Below, one piece after another: positions 1 to 5,612 of a DNA stretch of 10,417 bases. Each line of letters starts with the position of its first letter. Within the stretch, counting starts at the first letter, position 1. Made by a program: the position numbers and the translations under genes. The notes beneath the pieces are model-generated. The model was not told where the DNA came from and ran no database searches. It saw only the letters and a list, made by a program, of their open reading frames with translations. Origin of the DNA: an uncultured Bacteroidales bacterium (GTDB lineage: Bacteria > Bacteroidota > Bacteroidia > Bacteroidales > F082); assembly GCA_905234765.1 (NCBI GenBank), contig CAJOIF010000076.1, positions 1-10,417 on the forward strand, in the 5' to 3' direction.

Positions 1-62
1 CGTTCGACTATGCCTATAAACTGGCACCCGTCAGGGATTGGCTGTTTAAGCAAAGCAAATAA
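1..62 (+). CDS. C-terminal end of an unidentified protein (5' partial)
   Basis: An open frame enters from the left edge and ends at TAA 60-62, reading ...FDYAYKLAPVRDWLFKQSK. Only about 20 residues are visible. The closing pattern of an aromatic-rich stretch, then a W-L-F and a short basic tail, resembles the ends of esterase/dienelactone-hydrolase-like alpha/beta hydrolases. That is a weak resemblance from memory and no catalytic residue lies in the window. The hairpin terminator that follows within 25 bases supports this being a real gene end. Confidence 0.55.
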   Translation, partial: FDYAYKLAPVRDWLFKQSK

Positions 63-85
63 GGTAAGTCGTAGTTATAATGACT

Positions 86-130
86 AAACCGTCGCAAGGT
101 TTTCATGACTTTTGCGGCGGTTTTGTTTTT
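86..130. terminator. Rho-independent terminator between convergent genes
   Basis: The arm AAACCGTCGCAA (86-97) pairs with TTGCGGCGGTTT (112-123) with one G-T wobble. It is followed by a T-rich run to about 131. On the minus strand the stem is preceded by A and followed by AAA-rich sequence, so the hairpin may also stop the convergent methyltransferase transcript, whose stop codon is at 150-152. Confidence 0.8.
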
Positions 131-149
131 TCGTATTACCGAAAAAAGC

Positions 150-623
150 TTATTTCTCCACCGTCACCATCAGCCAGTGTTTGGCTTCGTCTTTCCGGAT
201 GTTGATGCCCTTGAAGCCTGCATTTGACAGATGCAGCCTGATTTCCTCCGGTTTGTCGAAGGCGGTGACGAGATCGAAGGTGCTCTCTCCAAAAGGCAGT
301 TTGACCACACTGGCCTCCTGCACCTTGCAGCGCCCCTCTGCAATGGCTTTGGCGTTCACTTTGGAAGACTTTGCCACCGAGACAGACGAATAGTCGATGC
401 CCTGCACCACGCCTTTCGGGACGCGTTGCAACAGCCGGGCGATGTTGGCGCCACCGCCGCAGCCGATATCCAAAATTTGATCATCTTCCTTGATTTGCAC
501 CGACGACAAGGCCCAGTTGGCCATTTGGGCGTGACCGCCGCCGTTCATCCCGTTCACCATCATCTTGCCGAAGAAGCCTTCGGGCTTGCGCGTATTGCTG
601 AAAATCTTGCTAAGTAATCCCAT
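150..623 (-). CDS. Class I SAM-dependent methyltransferase with an apparent internal deletion
   Basis: From the ATG at 621-623 the product has 157 residues beginning MGLLSKIFSNTRKPEGF. SAM-binding motif I is intact as LDIGCGGGAN (51-60), the acidic strand-2 motif is GIDYS (75-79), and LPFGESTFDLVTAF (109-122) matches the strand-4 region. Next, family members normally have a stretch ending in the R-V-L-K-P-G-G motif (strand 5), then W-T-K-x-I-x-G-M and a 'TxEEI' helix. Here AF (121-122) runs straight into D-KPEEI, so about 65 residues are missing without a frame change. The C-terminus (AGF...KHWLMVTVEK) is intact. The fold would lose its central sheet edge, so the protein is probably inactive. 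An open frame extends upstream to 710, but those 29 residues do not look like the family, so I prefer 623. Substrate is unknown. Deletion inferred from remembered family alignment. Confidence 0.8.
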   Translation of the reverse strand: MGLLSKIFSNTRKPEGFFGKMMVNGMNGGGHAQMANWALSSVQIKEDDQILDIGCGGGANIARLLQRVPKGVVQGIDYSSVSVAKSSKVNAKAIAEGRCKVQEASVVKLPFGESTFDLVTAFDKPEEIRLHLSNAGFKGINIRKDEAKHWLMVTVEK

Positions 624-719
624 AATTATTGTTGCGTTTGATTCAGCTGCAAAAAACCGACACTTTGCCCTATCGCTACAATCCCAAGAAATAGTGATTT
701 TATCGACCATATATCATCA

Positions 720-749
720 TTGGCTTGTCAAACAAATTCCCTATTTTTG
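720..749 (+). promoter_or_regulatory. Bacteroidetes-type promoter for the MATE gene
   Basis: TTG at 720-722 and TATTTTTG at 742-749 are separated by 19 bases. This matches the known Bacteroidetes primary sigma pattern of a TTG/TTTG upstream box, a 19-21 base spacer and TAnnTTTG. Transcription would start near 756, about 60 bases ahead of the MATE start codon. Confidence 0.7.
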
Positions 750-815
750 CACCCGCTTATCAGAAGGAGTCGCCGAGATAGTCTTGCAGCCCTCGCTTAA
801 GCTTCAGGATATGAA

Positions 816-2141
816 ATGAACAGCCTTCCTTCCAGAACCAAAGCCCTGATCGGCGTCAGTTTCCGTGAGTTTGCCAGATATGCCTTGCCGAGCATCATAG
901 GGATGCTCATCGTGGGCTTGCAGACCATCATCGACGGGCTTTTCGTGGGTCGTGGCGTGGGTGCACTGGGTCTGGCTGCCGTCAACATCGCCATGCCGCT
1001 CATCAGCTCGATGCTGAGTGTGTCCATCATGATCATCTCTGGCGGTATCGTCATCACGGGCATTGCCAAAGGGCAAGGCGACGAGGCGCGGGCGAAAGGC
1101 TACACTACGCTCGCTTTTGTCACCTTGTTGGTCACCATCGCGGCGCTATCCGTCTTGGTCGGCCTCTTCCTCAAACCATTGTGCTATTTCCTTGGCAGCA
1201 ACGATGAAGTATATCCCTTTGTACGACAATATCTTGGCATTATTGGTTGCGGCTTCATTTTCTACTGCATCCCCAACTTCACGGAAGCCTTCACCCGCCT
1301 CAACGGGAAGCCCAACTGGGTGTTTGTCAGCGGTTTCATCTGCTGTGTGGTGAACATCGTCTTGGACTATTTCTTCGTGCTGCGTTTCGGTTGGGGCGTG
1401 GCCGGAGCCGCGATAGCCACCTGCGTGGCCAACACCACAGCGGCTTTGGTGCTGTTTCGCTTTGTCCGCTTCGGCAAGATGATGGGTGGACGCAAGGAAA
1501 TCAAGAAGATGTTCTTCAACGGCTCGTCCGAGATGCTGACTTCGGTCTCGGCGGCGGTCACTACCTACATTTTCAACCTCGTGCTGATGCGTGAGATTGG
1601 CACCAAAGGTGTGGCGGCCTTCACCATCGTTTGCTACCTCAACTTCATCGTCAACATGTCGATTTTCGGGCTGTCGCAGGCCATGTATCCTTTGATGTCG
1701 TACAGCGTCGGTGCCCAAAACCACAGAAGAGTCAAGTCGTTGTTGGCCAATGCCTTACTTCTCGGAGGAGGCATCGGCATTGGGGTCTATCTGCTCGTGT
1801 TGGTTTTCAAACACGGCATCGCGAGTGCCTTCAGCAACGGCGACCTGGAGTTGCAGACGTTGACCACCGTAGCGACCACCTACGTCACGCTGCATTATCT
1901 GGTGTCGTTCGTCAACATTGTGGCCTGCAGCTTCCACACCGCCATCGAGCAACCTTTGGAGTCGGTGGTCATCGCCCTCTGCCGAAGCATCGTCTTCGTG
2001 CTGATTCCCATGTTTTTGCTCACCCCTATTATCGGTCAAAAAGGCATCTGGCTCAGCATGCCTATTGCCGAGGTAATGACGTTGATGGTTAGCATTCCGC
2101 TGGTGCTGGTGTCGCTGAAAAGATTGACACGAACGGCTTAA
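816..2141 (+). CDS. MATE family multidrug/cation antiporter
   Basis: The 441-residue length and evenly spaced hydrophobic segments fit a twelve-helix MATE (multi antimicrobial extrusion) exporter of the inner membrane, which couples Na+ or H+ entry to expulsion of drugs or cationic metabolites. The N-terminal half shows the typical helix 1-2 sequence (RYALPSIIGMLIVGLQTIIDGLF... then VGALGLAAVNIAMPL), and the second half repeats the plan after about residue 225 (SSEMLTSVSAAVTTYIFNLVL). The start ATG at 816 is preceded by another ATG at 811, but that one reads ATG AAA TGA, so 816 is the only usable start. The gene has its own promoter about 70 bases upstream. Substrate cannot be read from sequence. 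It appears complete. Confidence 0.93.
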   Translation: MNSLPSRTKALIGVSFREFARYALPSIIGMLIVGLQTIIDGLFVGRGVGALGLAAVNIAMPLISSMLSVSIMIISGGIVITGIAKGQGDEARAKGYTTLAFVTLLVTIAALSVLVGLFLKPLCYFLGSNDEVYPFVRQYLGIIGCGFIFYCIPNFTEAFTRLNGKPNWVFVSGFICCVVNIVLDYFFVLRFGWGVAGAAIATCVANTTAALVLFRFVRFGKMMGGRKEIKKMFFNGSSEMLTSVSAAVTTYIFNLVLMREIGTKGVAAFTIVCYLNFIVNMSIFGLSQAMYPLMSYSVGAQNHRRVKSLLANALLLGGGIGIGVYLLVLVFKHGIASAFSNGDLELQTLTTVATTYVTLHYLVSFVNIVACSFHTAIEQPLESVVIALCRSIVFVLIPMFLLTPIIGQKGIWLSMPIAEVMTLMVSIPLVLVSLKRLTRTA

Positions 2142-2180
2142 ACACATTCTATAAATTATTGATAAACAAATTATTATAAT

Positions 2181-2420
2181 ATGATAACCATTGACACCAC
2201 CAATATGTGTTCCCATTTGCAAAAGAAGCTATTTAAAGAGGATGGCGAGTACCATCGTTTATGGATGGCTATACAAAATGATGAGGAGCTAACCGCCGTG
2301 GTCCGTTCGCGCCAGCTCCACATCTATCGCAATGGCAAGAAAGTGTTGGTGCTGGCTGGGAAATCCGCTCCGAAGATTATTAGGGAAGATTCGATTTGTA
2401 AGATGATAGAGTTAATATGA
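2181..2420 (+). CDS. Hypothetical 79-residue protein, possibly an N-terminal fragment
   Basis: I do not recognise a named domain. The product is hydrophilic and soluble, with no signal peptide or membrane segment. Its core, DEELTAVVRSRQLHIYRNGKK (residues about 35-55) followed by VLVLAGKSAPKIIRED, reads like a compact alpha/beta start of a longer protein, and then stops abruptly at TGA 2418-2420 where the remnant-rich zone begins. It lies 39 bases after the MATE stop in the same direction, with no TAnnTTTG box between, so it may be read through from that gene. It could be a small complete protein, but I lean towards a truncated gene because a near copy of its last 16 coding bases (2393-2408) recurs at 2521-2536. 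Confidence 0.55.
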   Translation: MITIDTTNMCSHLQKKLFKEDGEYHRLWMAIQNDEELTAVVRSRQLHIYRNGKKVLVLAGKSAPKIIREDSICKMIELI

Positions 2421-2446
2421 AAATGAATGGCTTGTATTATATTCAT

Positions 2447-2494
2447 TTATTCCCTCATTTACTCCCTCATTTACTCCCTCACTTATTCCCTCAT
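2447..2494. repeat. Four tandem copies of a 12-bp unit
   Basis: Four units of TTAyTCCCTCAy follow one another exactly every 12 bases. Read on the minus strand in one frame they encode N-E-G-[IV] repeats (NEGISEGVNEGVNEGINE). This is the kind of low-complexity linker seen in front of the C-terminal winged helix of AlbA_2/Schlafen-like Bacteroidetes proteins. The minus-strand frame is closed on both sides by stops, so here it is a remnant or a non-coding array. Confidence 0.85.
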
Positions 2495-2503
2495 TTTTGC
2501 ATC

Positions 2504-2719
2504 CTACAAATCATCGCTTTGATTTACAAGATGATACCCTCCTGTCTTTTTTGACCCTTGATAACAGACCATCCCCACACGACTTAATTCAGAAAGAAGA
2601 CGTTCAACACTCTTAATAGGAATACCCGTGTTGGCGCTTATTGTTGTGGTTCGCAAACTAGGATACTTATCATTCGAGCTGATAGCTTCGATGAACGCAG
2701 AGGAGTCTGATAAAACCGT
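2504..2719 (-). pseudogene. Winged-helix C-terminal fragment of an AlbA_2/RecG-like protein
   Basis: The minus-strand frame from 2719 down to the TAG at 2506-2504 is open for 71 residues and has no start codon at its head; a stop lies just before it. Its residues 31-61 read TGIPIKSVERLLSELSRVGM then VCYQGSKKTGG. This fits the recognition helix and wing of the winged-helix domain ending many AlbA_2/Schlafen-like proteins, whose usual ending is a T-V-E-R-W-I-K-x-L helix followed by a K-T-G-G-Y wing. The body of the gene is absent upstream, where copy A of the plus-strand repeat lies instead. The adjoining 12-bp repeat array falls after the stop rather than before the domain, so the pieces are rearranged. 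Not predicted by length filters because it is short. Confidence 0.55.
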
Positions 2720-2974
2720 CTATAAAACCCTAAAAACGAAAACGAAATAAAGAAAATCGGCGACAAATCATCGATTTTATCGCCGATAACGAGATTTCAG
2801 ACGCAAAATCCATTTCGAAAGCCATCGGACTCAAGCTCTCAAGGACCCGCGACTACCTCAAACAACTTGTGGACGAAGGCATCCTTGAGGTGGAGGGGAA
2901 GTATAAAAACAGGAAGTATAGGATTAAGAAGTGAATGGTTGGCATGGGTGGGGATTTGGTGTAGAGATACTGGA
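2672..2974 (+). repeat. Long direct repeat, copy A
   Basis: Bases 2672-2730 match copy B around 3619-3665, and 2735-2974 align without gaps to copy C at 5295-5534, with roughly nine in ten positions the same by eye. The match continues about 40 bases past the shared stop codon, so it is duplicated DNA and not just a conserved protein domain. Confidence 0.85.
2734..2934 (+). pseudogene. Winged-helix fragment, copy A (headless)
   Basis: Following a TAA at 2731-2733 the frame is open for 66 codons to TGA 2932-2934, reading KRKRNKENRRQIIDFIADNE and ending VEGKYKNRKYRIKK. This is a winged helix-turn-helix: helix 1 ENRRQIIDFIADN, helices 2-3 DAKSISKAIGLKLSRTRDYLKQL, then a wing EGILEVEG and a basic tail. 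Such domains close AlbA_2/Schlafen-like and related ATPase proteins in Bacteroidetes. No start codon precedes it. The leader seen in copy B (MNADEPDKT...) is present upstream, from 2691, but lies in a different frame and runs into a stop, so a frameshift separates leader and domain. Probably a decayed gene end. Confidence 0.65.
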
Positions 2975-3027
2975 AAGCTATTGGGAGTAATCCACGAAAT
3001 GACGGGTTTGTATAAAAGTTGTAACCA

Positions 3028-3606
3028 TTGGTACACCGTTCGCTCAATTGGAAGGCTCCCATCCGTATTTTCATCTTTGATAACAGAGTGGAGATTCATA
3101 GCCCAGGAGAGTTGCCCAACGGCCTGACGGTGGACGACATTGTTAAAGGGACCTCTATGCCACGCAACCAGTTCCTGTTTACCAACGCCAACTACCTTTT
3201 GCCCTATACTGGCGCAGGAAGTGGCATTCTGAGAGCCTTGGAAGAAGGCCTTGAGGTGACGTTCAAGAATGAGGAAAGAATCCATGAATTTGTGATTATC
3301 ATCAAGAGAGAGCCAAAATCGAATAACCAAGAAGGTGTCCAAGAAACGAACCAAGAAAGTGTCCAAGAAAGTGTCCAAGAAAGTAACCAAGAAAGTAACC
3401 AAGAAAAAATTCGGAAATCTGCATTGACAAAGGCACAAAGGGATGTCGTGAATTACTGTTCCGTTCCGAGGACGGCACAAGAGATCAATCAGTCTATCAA
3501 TCGCAAAAGGCACATTCAAACTCTTGTGGATATGGGCGTTTTGGAAATGACTATTCCAGAAAAGCCCAACGACAGGAATCAAAAATACAGGAAAAGGAAA
3601 AAATAG
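3028..3606 (+). pseudogene. Headless AlbA_2/RecG-like (Schlafen-type) protein: C-terminal half only
   Basis: The frame opens after TAA 3022-3024, and the first usable codon is TTG 3028. Its first residues, VHRSLNWKAPIRIFIFDNRVE followed by IHSPGELPNGLTVDDIVKG, fall in the middle of the RecG-C-terminal-like/HATPase_c_4 domain of AlbA_2 ATP-dependent regulators. The AlbA_2 domain and the 'R-E-A-L-x-N-A' helix expected before V-H-R-S are missing. LPYTGAGSGILRALEEG (about residues 57-73) completes that domain. A linker of seven tetrapeptides [NV]QE[GTS] (3325-3408) follows, then a C-terminal winged helix ending PNDRNQKYRKRKK, which looks complete. With half the protein gone and no credible start, this is most likely a remnant. 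Whether a short C-terminal protein is still made is uncertain. Confidence 0.75.
3325..3408 (+). repeat. Seven 12-bp units encoding [N/V]QE[G/T/S] repeats
   Basis: The array encodes NQEG VQET NQES VQES VQES NQES NQEK without interruption. It is a flexible acidic/polar linker between the RecG-like domain and the winged helix. Units of exactly 12 bases can expand or contract by slippage without changing frame. The same period occurs in the 2447-2494 array on the other strand. Confidence 0.9.
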
Positions 3607-3618
3607 ATGAGACTCGGT

Positions 3619-3822
3619 ATTCGAGCGGATAGCCTTCGATGAACGCAGATGAGCCTGATAAAACGATTTTAAAAACGGAAAATCGAAATCGAAATGAGGA
3701 AAATCGGCGACAAATCATCAATTTTATCGCCGATAACGGGGTTTCAGACTCAAAAGTCGTTTCGAAAGCCATCGGACTCAAGCCCTCGAGAACCCGCGAC
3801 TACCTCAAACAACTCGTGGATA
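3619..3822 (+). repeat. Long direct repeat, copy B (3' truncated)
   Basis: It resembles copy A from about 2672 and copy C from about 5297. The match stops abruptly after the codons for LKQLVD near 3822, where unrelated sequence and the 23-bp repeats begin. Copies B and C together bracket the ATPase gene in the same orientation. Confidence 0.8.
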
Positions 3823-3911
3823 TGGCTGGATTTTGCGGGCCAACTGCCATATCAAAAAACAGCCAACTGTCACATCAAAAATCGGCCAACTGTCACATCA
3901 AAATTTGTTGA
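3639..3911 (+). pseudogene. Winged-helix fragment, copy B (loses its wing)
   Basis: From the ATG at 3639 the frame reads MNADEPDKTILKTENRNRNE, then the winged-helix core EENRRQIINFIADNG...KAIGLKPSRTRDYLKQLVD. After LVD (about residue 62) it leaves homology with copies A and C. Instead of EGILEVEG...KYRIKK it reads through the 23-bp repeats (SQLSHQKSANCHIKIC). The wing and basic tail are therefore missing and replaced by junk-like residues encoded by non-homologous DNA. An in-frame TAG lies just upstream of the ATG. It could still yield a 90-residue DNA-binding stub, but a broken remnant is more likely. Confidence 0.55.
3839..3907. repeat. Three tandem 23-bp repeats upstream of the ATPase promoter
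   Basis: Units start at 3839, 3862 and 3885, each exactly 23 bases, with core GCCAACTGTCACATCAAAA. The first unit is more diverged (CTGCCATATC in place of CTGTCACATC). The last unit ends about 30 bases before the -7 box of the ATPase promoter. A spacing of about two helical turns puts each copy on the same face of DNA, as in operator arrays or iterons. Function unproven. Confidence 0.85.
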
Positions 3912-3916
3912 ATTAG

Positions 3917-3944
3917 TTGATTTCCAGAAAAAATTGTATCTTTG
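3917..3944 (+). promoter_or_regulatory. Bacteroidetes-type promoter for the ATPase gene
   Basis: TATCTTTG at 3937-3944 is an exact TAnnTTTG box, followed by CCGC. A TTG at 3917-3919 lies 17 bases upstream, slightly closer than the usual 19-21. The ATPase ATG is at 3969, giving a leader of roughly 15-20 bases. Confidence 0.65.
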
Positions 3945-3968
3945 CCGCAATAAAATAAACGCGAAATA

Positions 3969-5282
3969 ATGAAAGAATACAAAAAACGTATTGCAGACCA
4001 AATGCTTACCGATAAGTTGGAGTCGTCGGGGGCAGTTTTGGTAGAGGGGCCAAAGTATTGCGGCAAAACCACTTTGGCTAAGCAACAGGCTGGTAGCATT
4101 CTGTCGATGGCGGATCCCGACACGCTGAGCCAGAATCTTGCCCTTGCACGCACGAACATTTCGCGGCTTCTTTCTGGTGCTACACCTAGACTGATTGATG
4201 AATGGCAGATTGCACCCCAGTTTTGGGATGCGGTAAGAAACGAGGTGGACAAACGGGAAGACGATGGGCAGTTTATCCTTACTGGCTCTGCCGTTCCGCC
4301 TAAACCGAAAAAGGACGCGGATGGGAATCTGATTGAGGAGGAGCAGATTCACCATTCCGGCACAGGAAGAATTTCACGACTGAAACTACGCACAATGACT
4401 TTGTGGGAGTCGGAAGATTCGACGGGTATGGTAAGCCTCGGAAAACTGTTTGAGCATGCGGATTCAATCGACGGGGAAAGTCATATTGACCTTGAACGGC
4501 TCGCGTATCTTACCTGTCGTGGCGGTTGGCCGAAAGCCGTGCTGAAAAAGAGCGAGAAAGCCGCGCTAGCACAGGCGTTCAATTATTTCGATGCTGTTGT
4601 CGGTAACGATATCAAGAGGGTTGATGATGTGGATAGGGATGAGGAGTTGGCCAAGCGTATTATGCGATCGTATGCCCGAAACCAAGCCAGTCAGGCAACG
4701 GCAGGAACCATTTTGGCCGACATCAAGGCCAATGGCGACGAGCAGATGTCGGAGAATACCATCTATAGCTATGTGAAGGCATTGAAGGAGATATTCGTCA
4801 TAGAAGACTCGGTGGCATGGAATCCCAACCTGCGGAGTAAGACGGCTATCAGGACTACTGACACCCGTTATTTTATTGATCCGTCTATTGCCACCGCTGC
4901 TTTGGGCATGGGTCCTAAGGATTTGATTAACGATATGGAGACTTTTGGCCTTATCTTCGAGACCCTTGCCGTAAGGGATTTGCGGGTCTATGCGGAATCG
5001 CTTGACGGAAAAGTTTACCATTACCGCGACAAGAACAATCTGGAGTGCGATGCTGTGGTGCATCTGCGCAATGGCTCTTATGGGCTGATTGAAATCAAGA
5101 TAGGAGGAACCGACCTTATCAATGGTGGTGCTGCAAGCCTGAAATTGCTTTCGGACAAGATAGATACCACCAAGATGAAAAAGCCGTCGTTTCTGATGGT
5201 ATTGACAGGCATTGGCGACTATGCCTACAAACGTCCTGATGATAAAGTGCTTGTGGTTCCAATTGGGTGCTTAAAGAATTGA
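3969..5282 (+). CDS. AAA_14 / DUF4143 family ATPase
   Basis: This 437-residue cytoplasmic protein begins with a P-loop ATPase domain of the AAA_14 type. Walker A is GPKYCGKTT (27-35), Walker B is PRLIDEWQ (73-80) and a sensor-1-like LTGSAVP follows at 104-110. The second half is DUF4143: a helical, winged-helix-like stretch (about 240-280, with SENTIYSYVKALKEIFVIED) and then a C-terminal domain with the spaced residues E331, D361 and E375-I-K377. That pattern resembles PD-(D/E)xK nuclease-like folds noted in this family. Length is normal and the gene looks intact. The family is abundant in Bacteroidetes and has no settled function; DNA binding or a role in defence or regulation are guesses. 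It has its own promoter, lies downstream of three 23-bp repeats, and its end overlaps copy C of the long repeat region. It is the only undamaged gene in the remnant zone. Confidence 0.93.
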   Translation: MKEYKKRIADQMLTDKLESSGAVLVEGPKYCGKTTLAKQQAGSILSMADPDTLSQNLALARTNISRLLSGATPRLIDEWQIAPQFWDAVRNEVDKREDDGQFILTGSAVPPKPKKDADGNLIEEEQIHHSGTGRISRLKLRTMTLWESEDSTGMVSLGKLFEHADSIDGESHIDLERLAYLTCRGGWPKAVLKKSEKAALAQAFNYFDAVVGNDIKRVDDVDRDEELAKRIMRSYARNQASQATAGTILADIKANGDEQMSENTIYSYVKALKEIFVIEDSVAWNPNLRSKTAIRTTDTRYFIDPSIATAALGMGPKDLINDMETFGLIFETLAVRDLRVYAESLDGKVYHYRDKNNLECDAVVHLRNGSYGLIEIKIGGTDLINGGAASLKLLSDKIDTTKMKKPSFLMVLTGIGDYAYKRPDDKVLVVPIGCLKN

Positions 5283-5494
5283 GACAAAAAGCAAACCAAA
5301 ATCGAAACAAAGAAAATCGGCGACAAATCATCGATTTTATCGCCGATAACGGGATTTCAGACGCAAAATCCATTTCGAAAGCCATCGGACTCAAGCCCTC
5401 AAGGACCCGCGATTACCTCAAACAGCTCGGGGACGAAGGCATCCTTGAGGTGGAGGGGGAGTATAAAAACAGGAAGTATAGGATTAAGAAGTGA
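5267..5494 (+). CDS. Winged-helix protein, copy C (75 residues, possible remnant)
   Basis: A GTG at 5267-5269, inside the last codons of the ATPase gene in another frame, opens a frame of 75 residues ending at TGA 5492-5494. From ENRRQIIDFIADNG (about residues 16-29) to the basic end YKNRKYRIKK it is a full winged helix: helices DAKSISKAIGLKPSRTRDYLKQL and wing EGILEVEGEYKN. It is the best preserved of the three copies. The GTG start and 16-base overlap with the ATPase would allow translational coupling, which would make it a candidate small DNA-binding partner. Equally, it may just be the leftover end of an AlbA_2/Schlafen-like gene, as copies A and B clearly are. I favour remnant but leave it as a possible gene. 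Confidence 0.5.
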   Translation: MLKELRQKANQNRNKENRRQIIDFIADNGISDAKSISKAIGLKPSRTRDYLKQLGDEGILEVEGEYKNRKYRIKK

Positions 5495-5534
5495 ATGGTT
5501 GGTACGAATGGGAATTTGGTATAGAGATACTGGA
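5295..5534 (+). repeat. Long direct repeat, copy C
   Basis: It aligns without gaps to copy A (2735-2974) and to most of copy B. Similarity to copy A ends just after the shared ATAGAGATACTGGA/GTAGAGATACTGGA, past the stop codon. The unit therefore includes about 40 bases of non-coding tail. Confidence 0.85.
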
Positions 5535-5577
5535 TGTAATTTACGCAAAACTCCTGATACGCCATGGAAAAAAACAA

Positions 5578-5585
5578 TACCTTTG
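5578..5585 (+). promoter_or_regulatory. -7 box of a probable promoter for xpt
   Basis: TACCTTTG matches TAnnTTTG and is followed by CACG. It lies 27 bases ahead of the xpt ATG. No good TTG/TTTG box is at the expected distance (only CTG around 5554), so the promoter is weaker in appearance than the ones at 742 and 3937. I saw no purine riboswitch-like structure in this leader. Confidence 0.5.
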
Positions 5586-5612
5586 CACGAACATGATAGT
5601 ACCACTAATCCA

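Noticed and set aside
624..710. N-terminal extension of the methyltransferase to 710
   Set aside because: The 29 extra residues do not resemble the family start, whereas MGLLSKIFSNTRKPEGF does.
1146..1724. Minus-strand frame of 192 codons inside the MATE gene
   Set aside because: Histidine-rich low-quality composition opposite a clear membrane transporter; a shadow frame.
2839..3582. Long minus-strand frame (247 codons) with stretches looking like hydrophobic repeats
   Set aside because: It is the antisense reading of the plus-strand tetrapeptide-repeat linker and the RecG-like domain; the repeated F-L-x-T pattern simply mirrors the QE repeats, and no family is recognisable.
3839..3907. CRISPR array
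   Set aside because: The 23-bp units touch one another with no spacers, there are only three, and no cas genes are nearby.
3870..4355. Minus-strand frame of 161 codons over the ATPase start and 23-bp repeats
   Set aside because: Opposes a clear P-loop ATPase and its promoter; no recognisable protein features.
2421..5534. Complete anti-phage defence island
   Set aside because: AlbA_2/Schlafen-like and DUF4143 families are tempting, but all pieces except the ATPase are broken and no known defence effector set is present.
5495..5612. Purine riboswitch upstream of xpt
   Set aside because: I could not find the paired loops or conserved junction bases of a purine aptamer; only a TAnnTTTG promoter box is visible.
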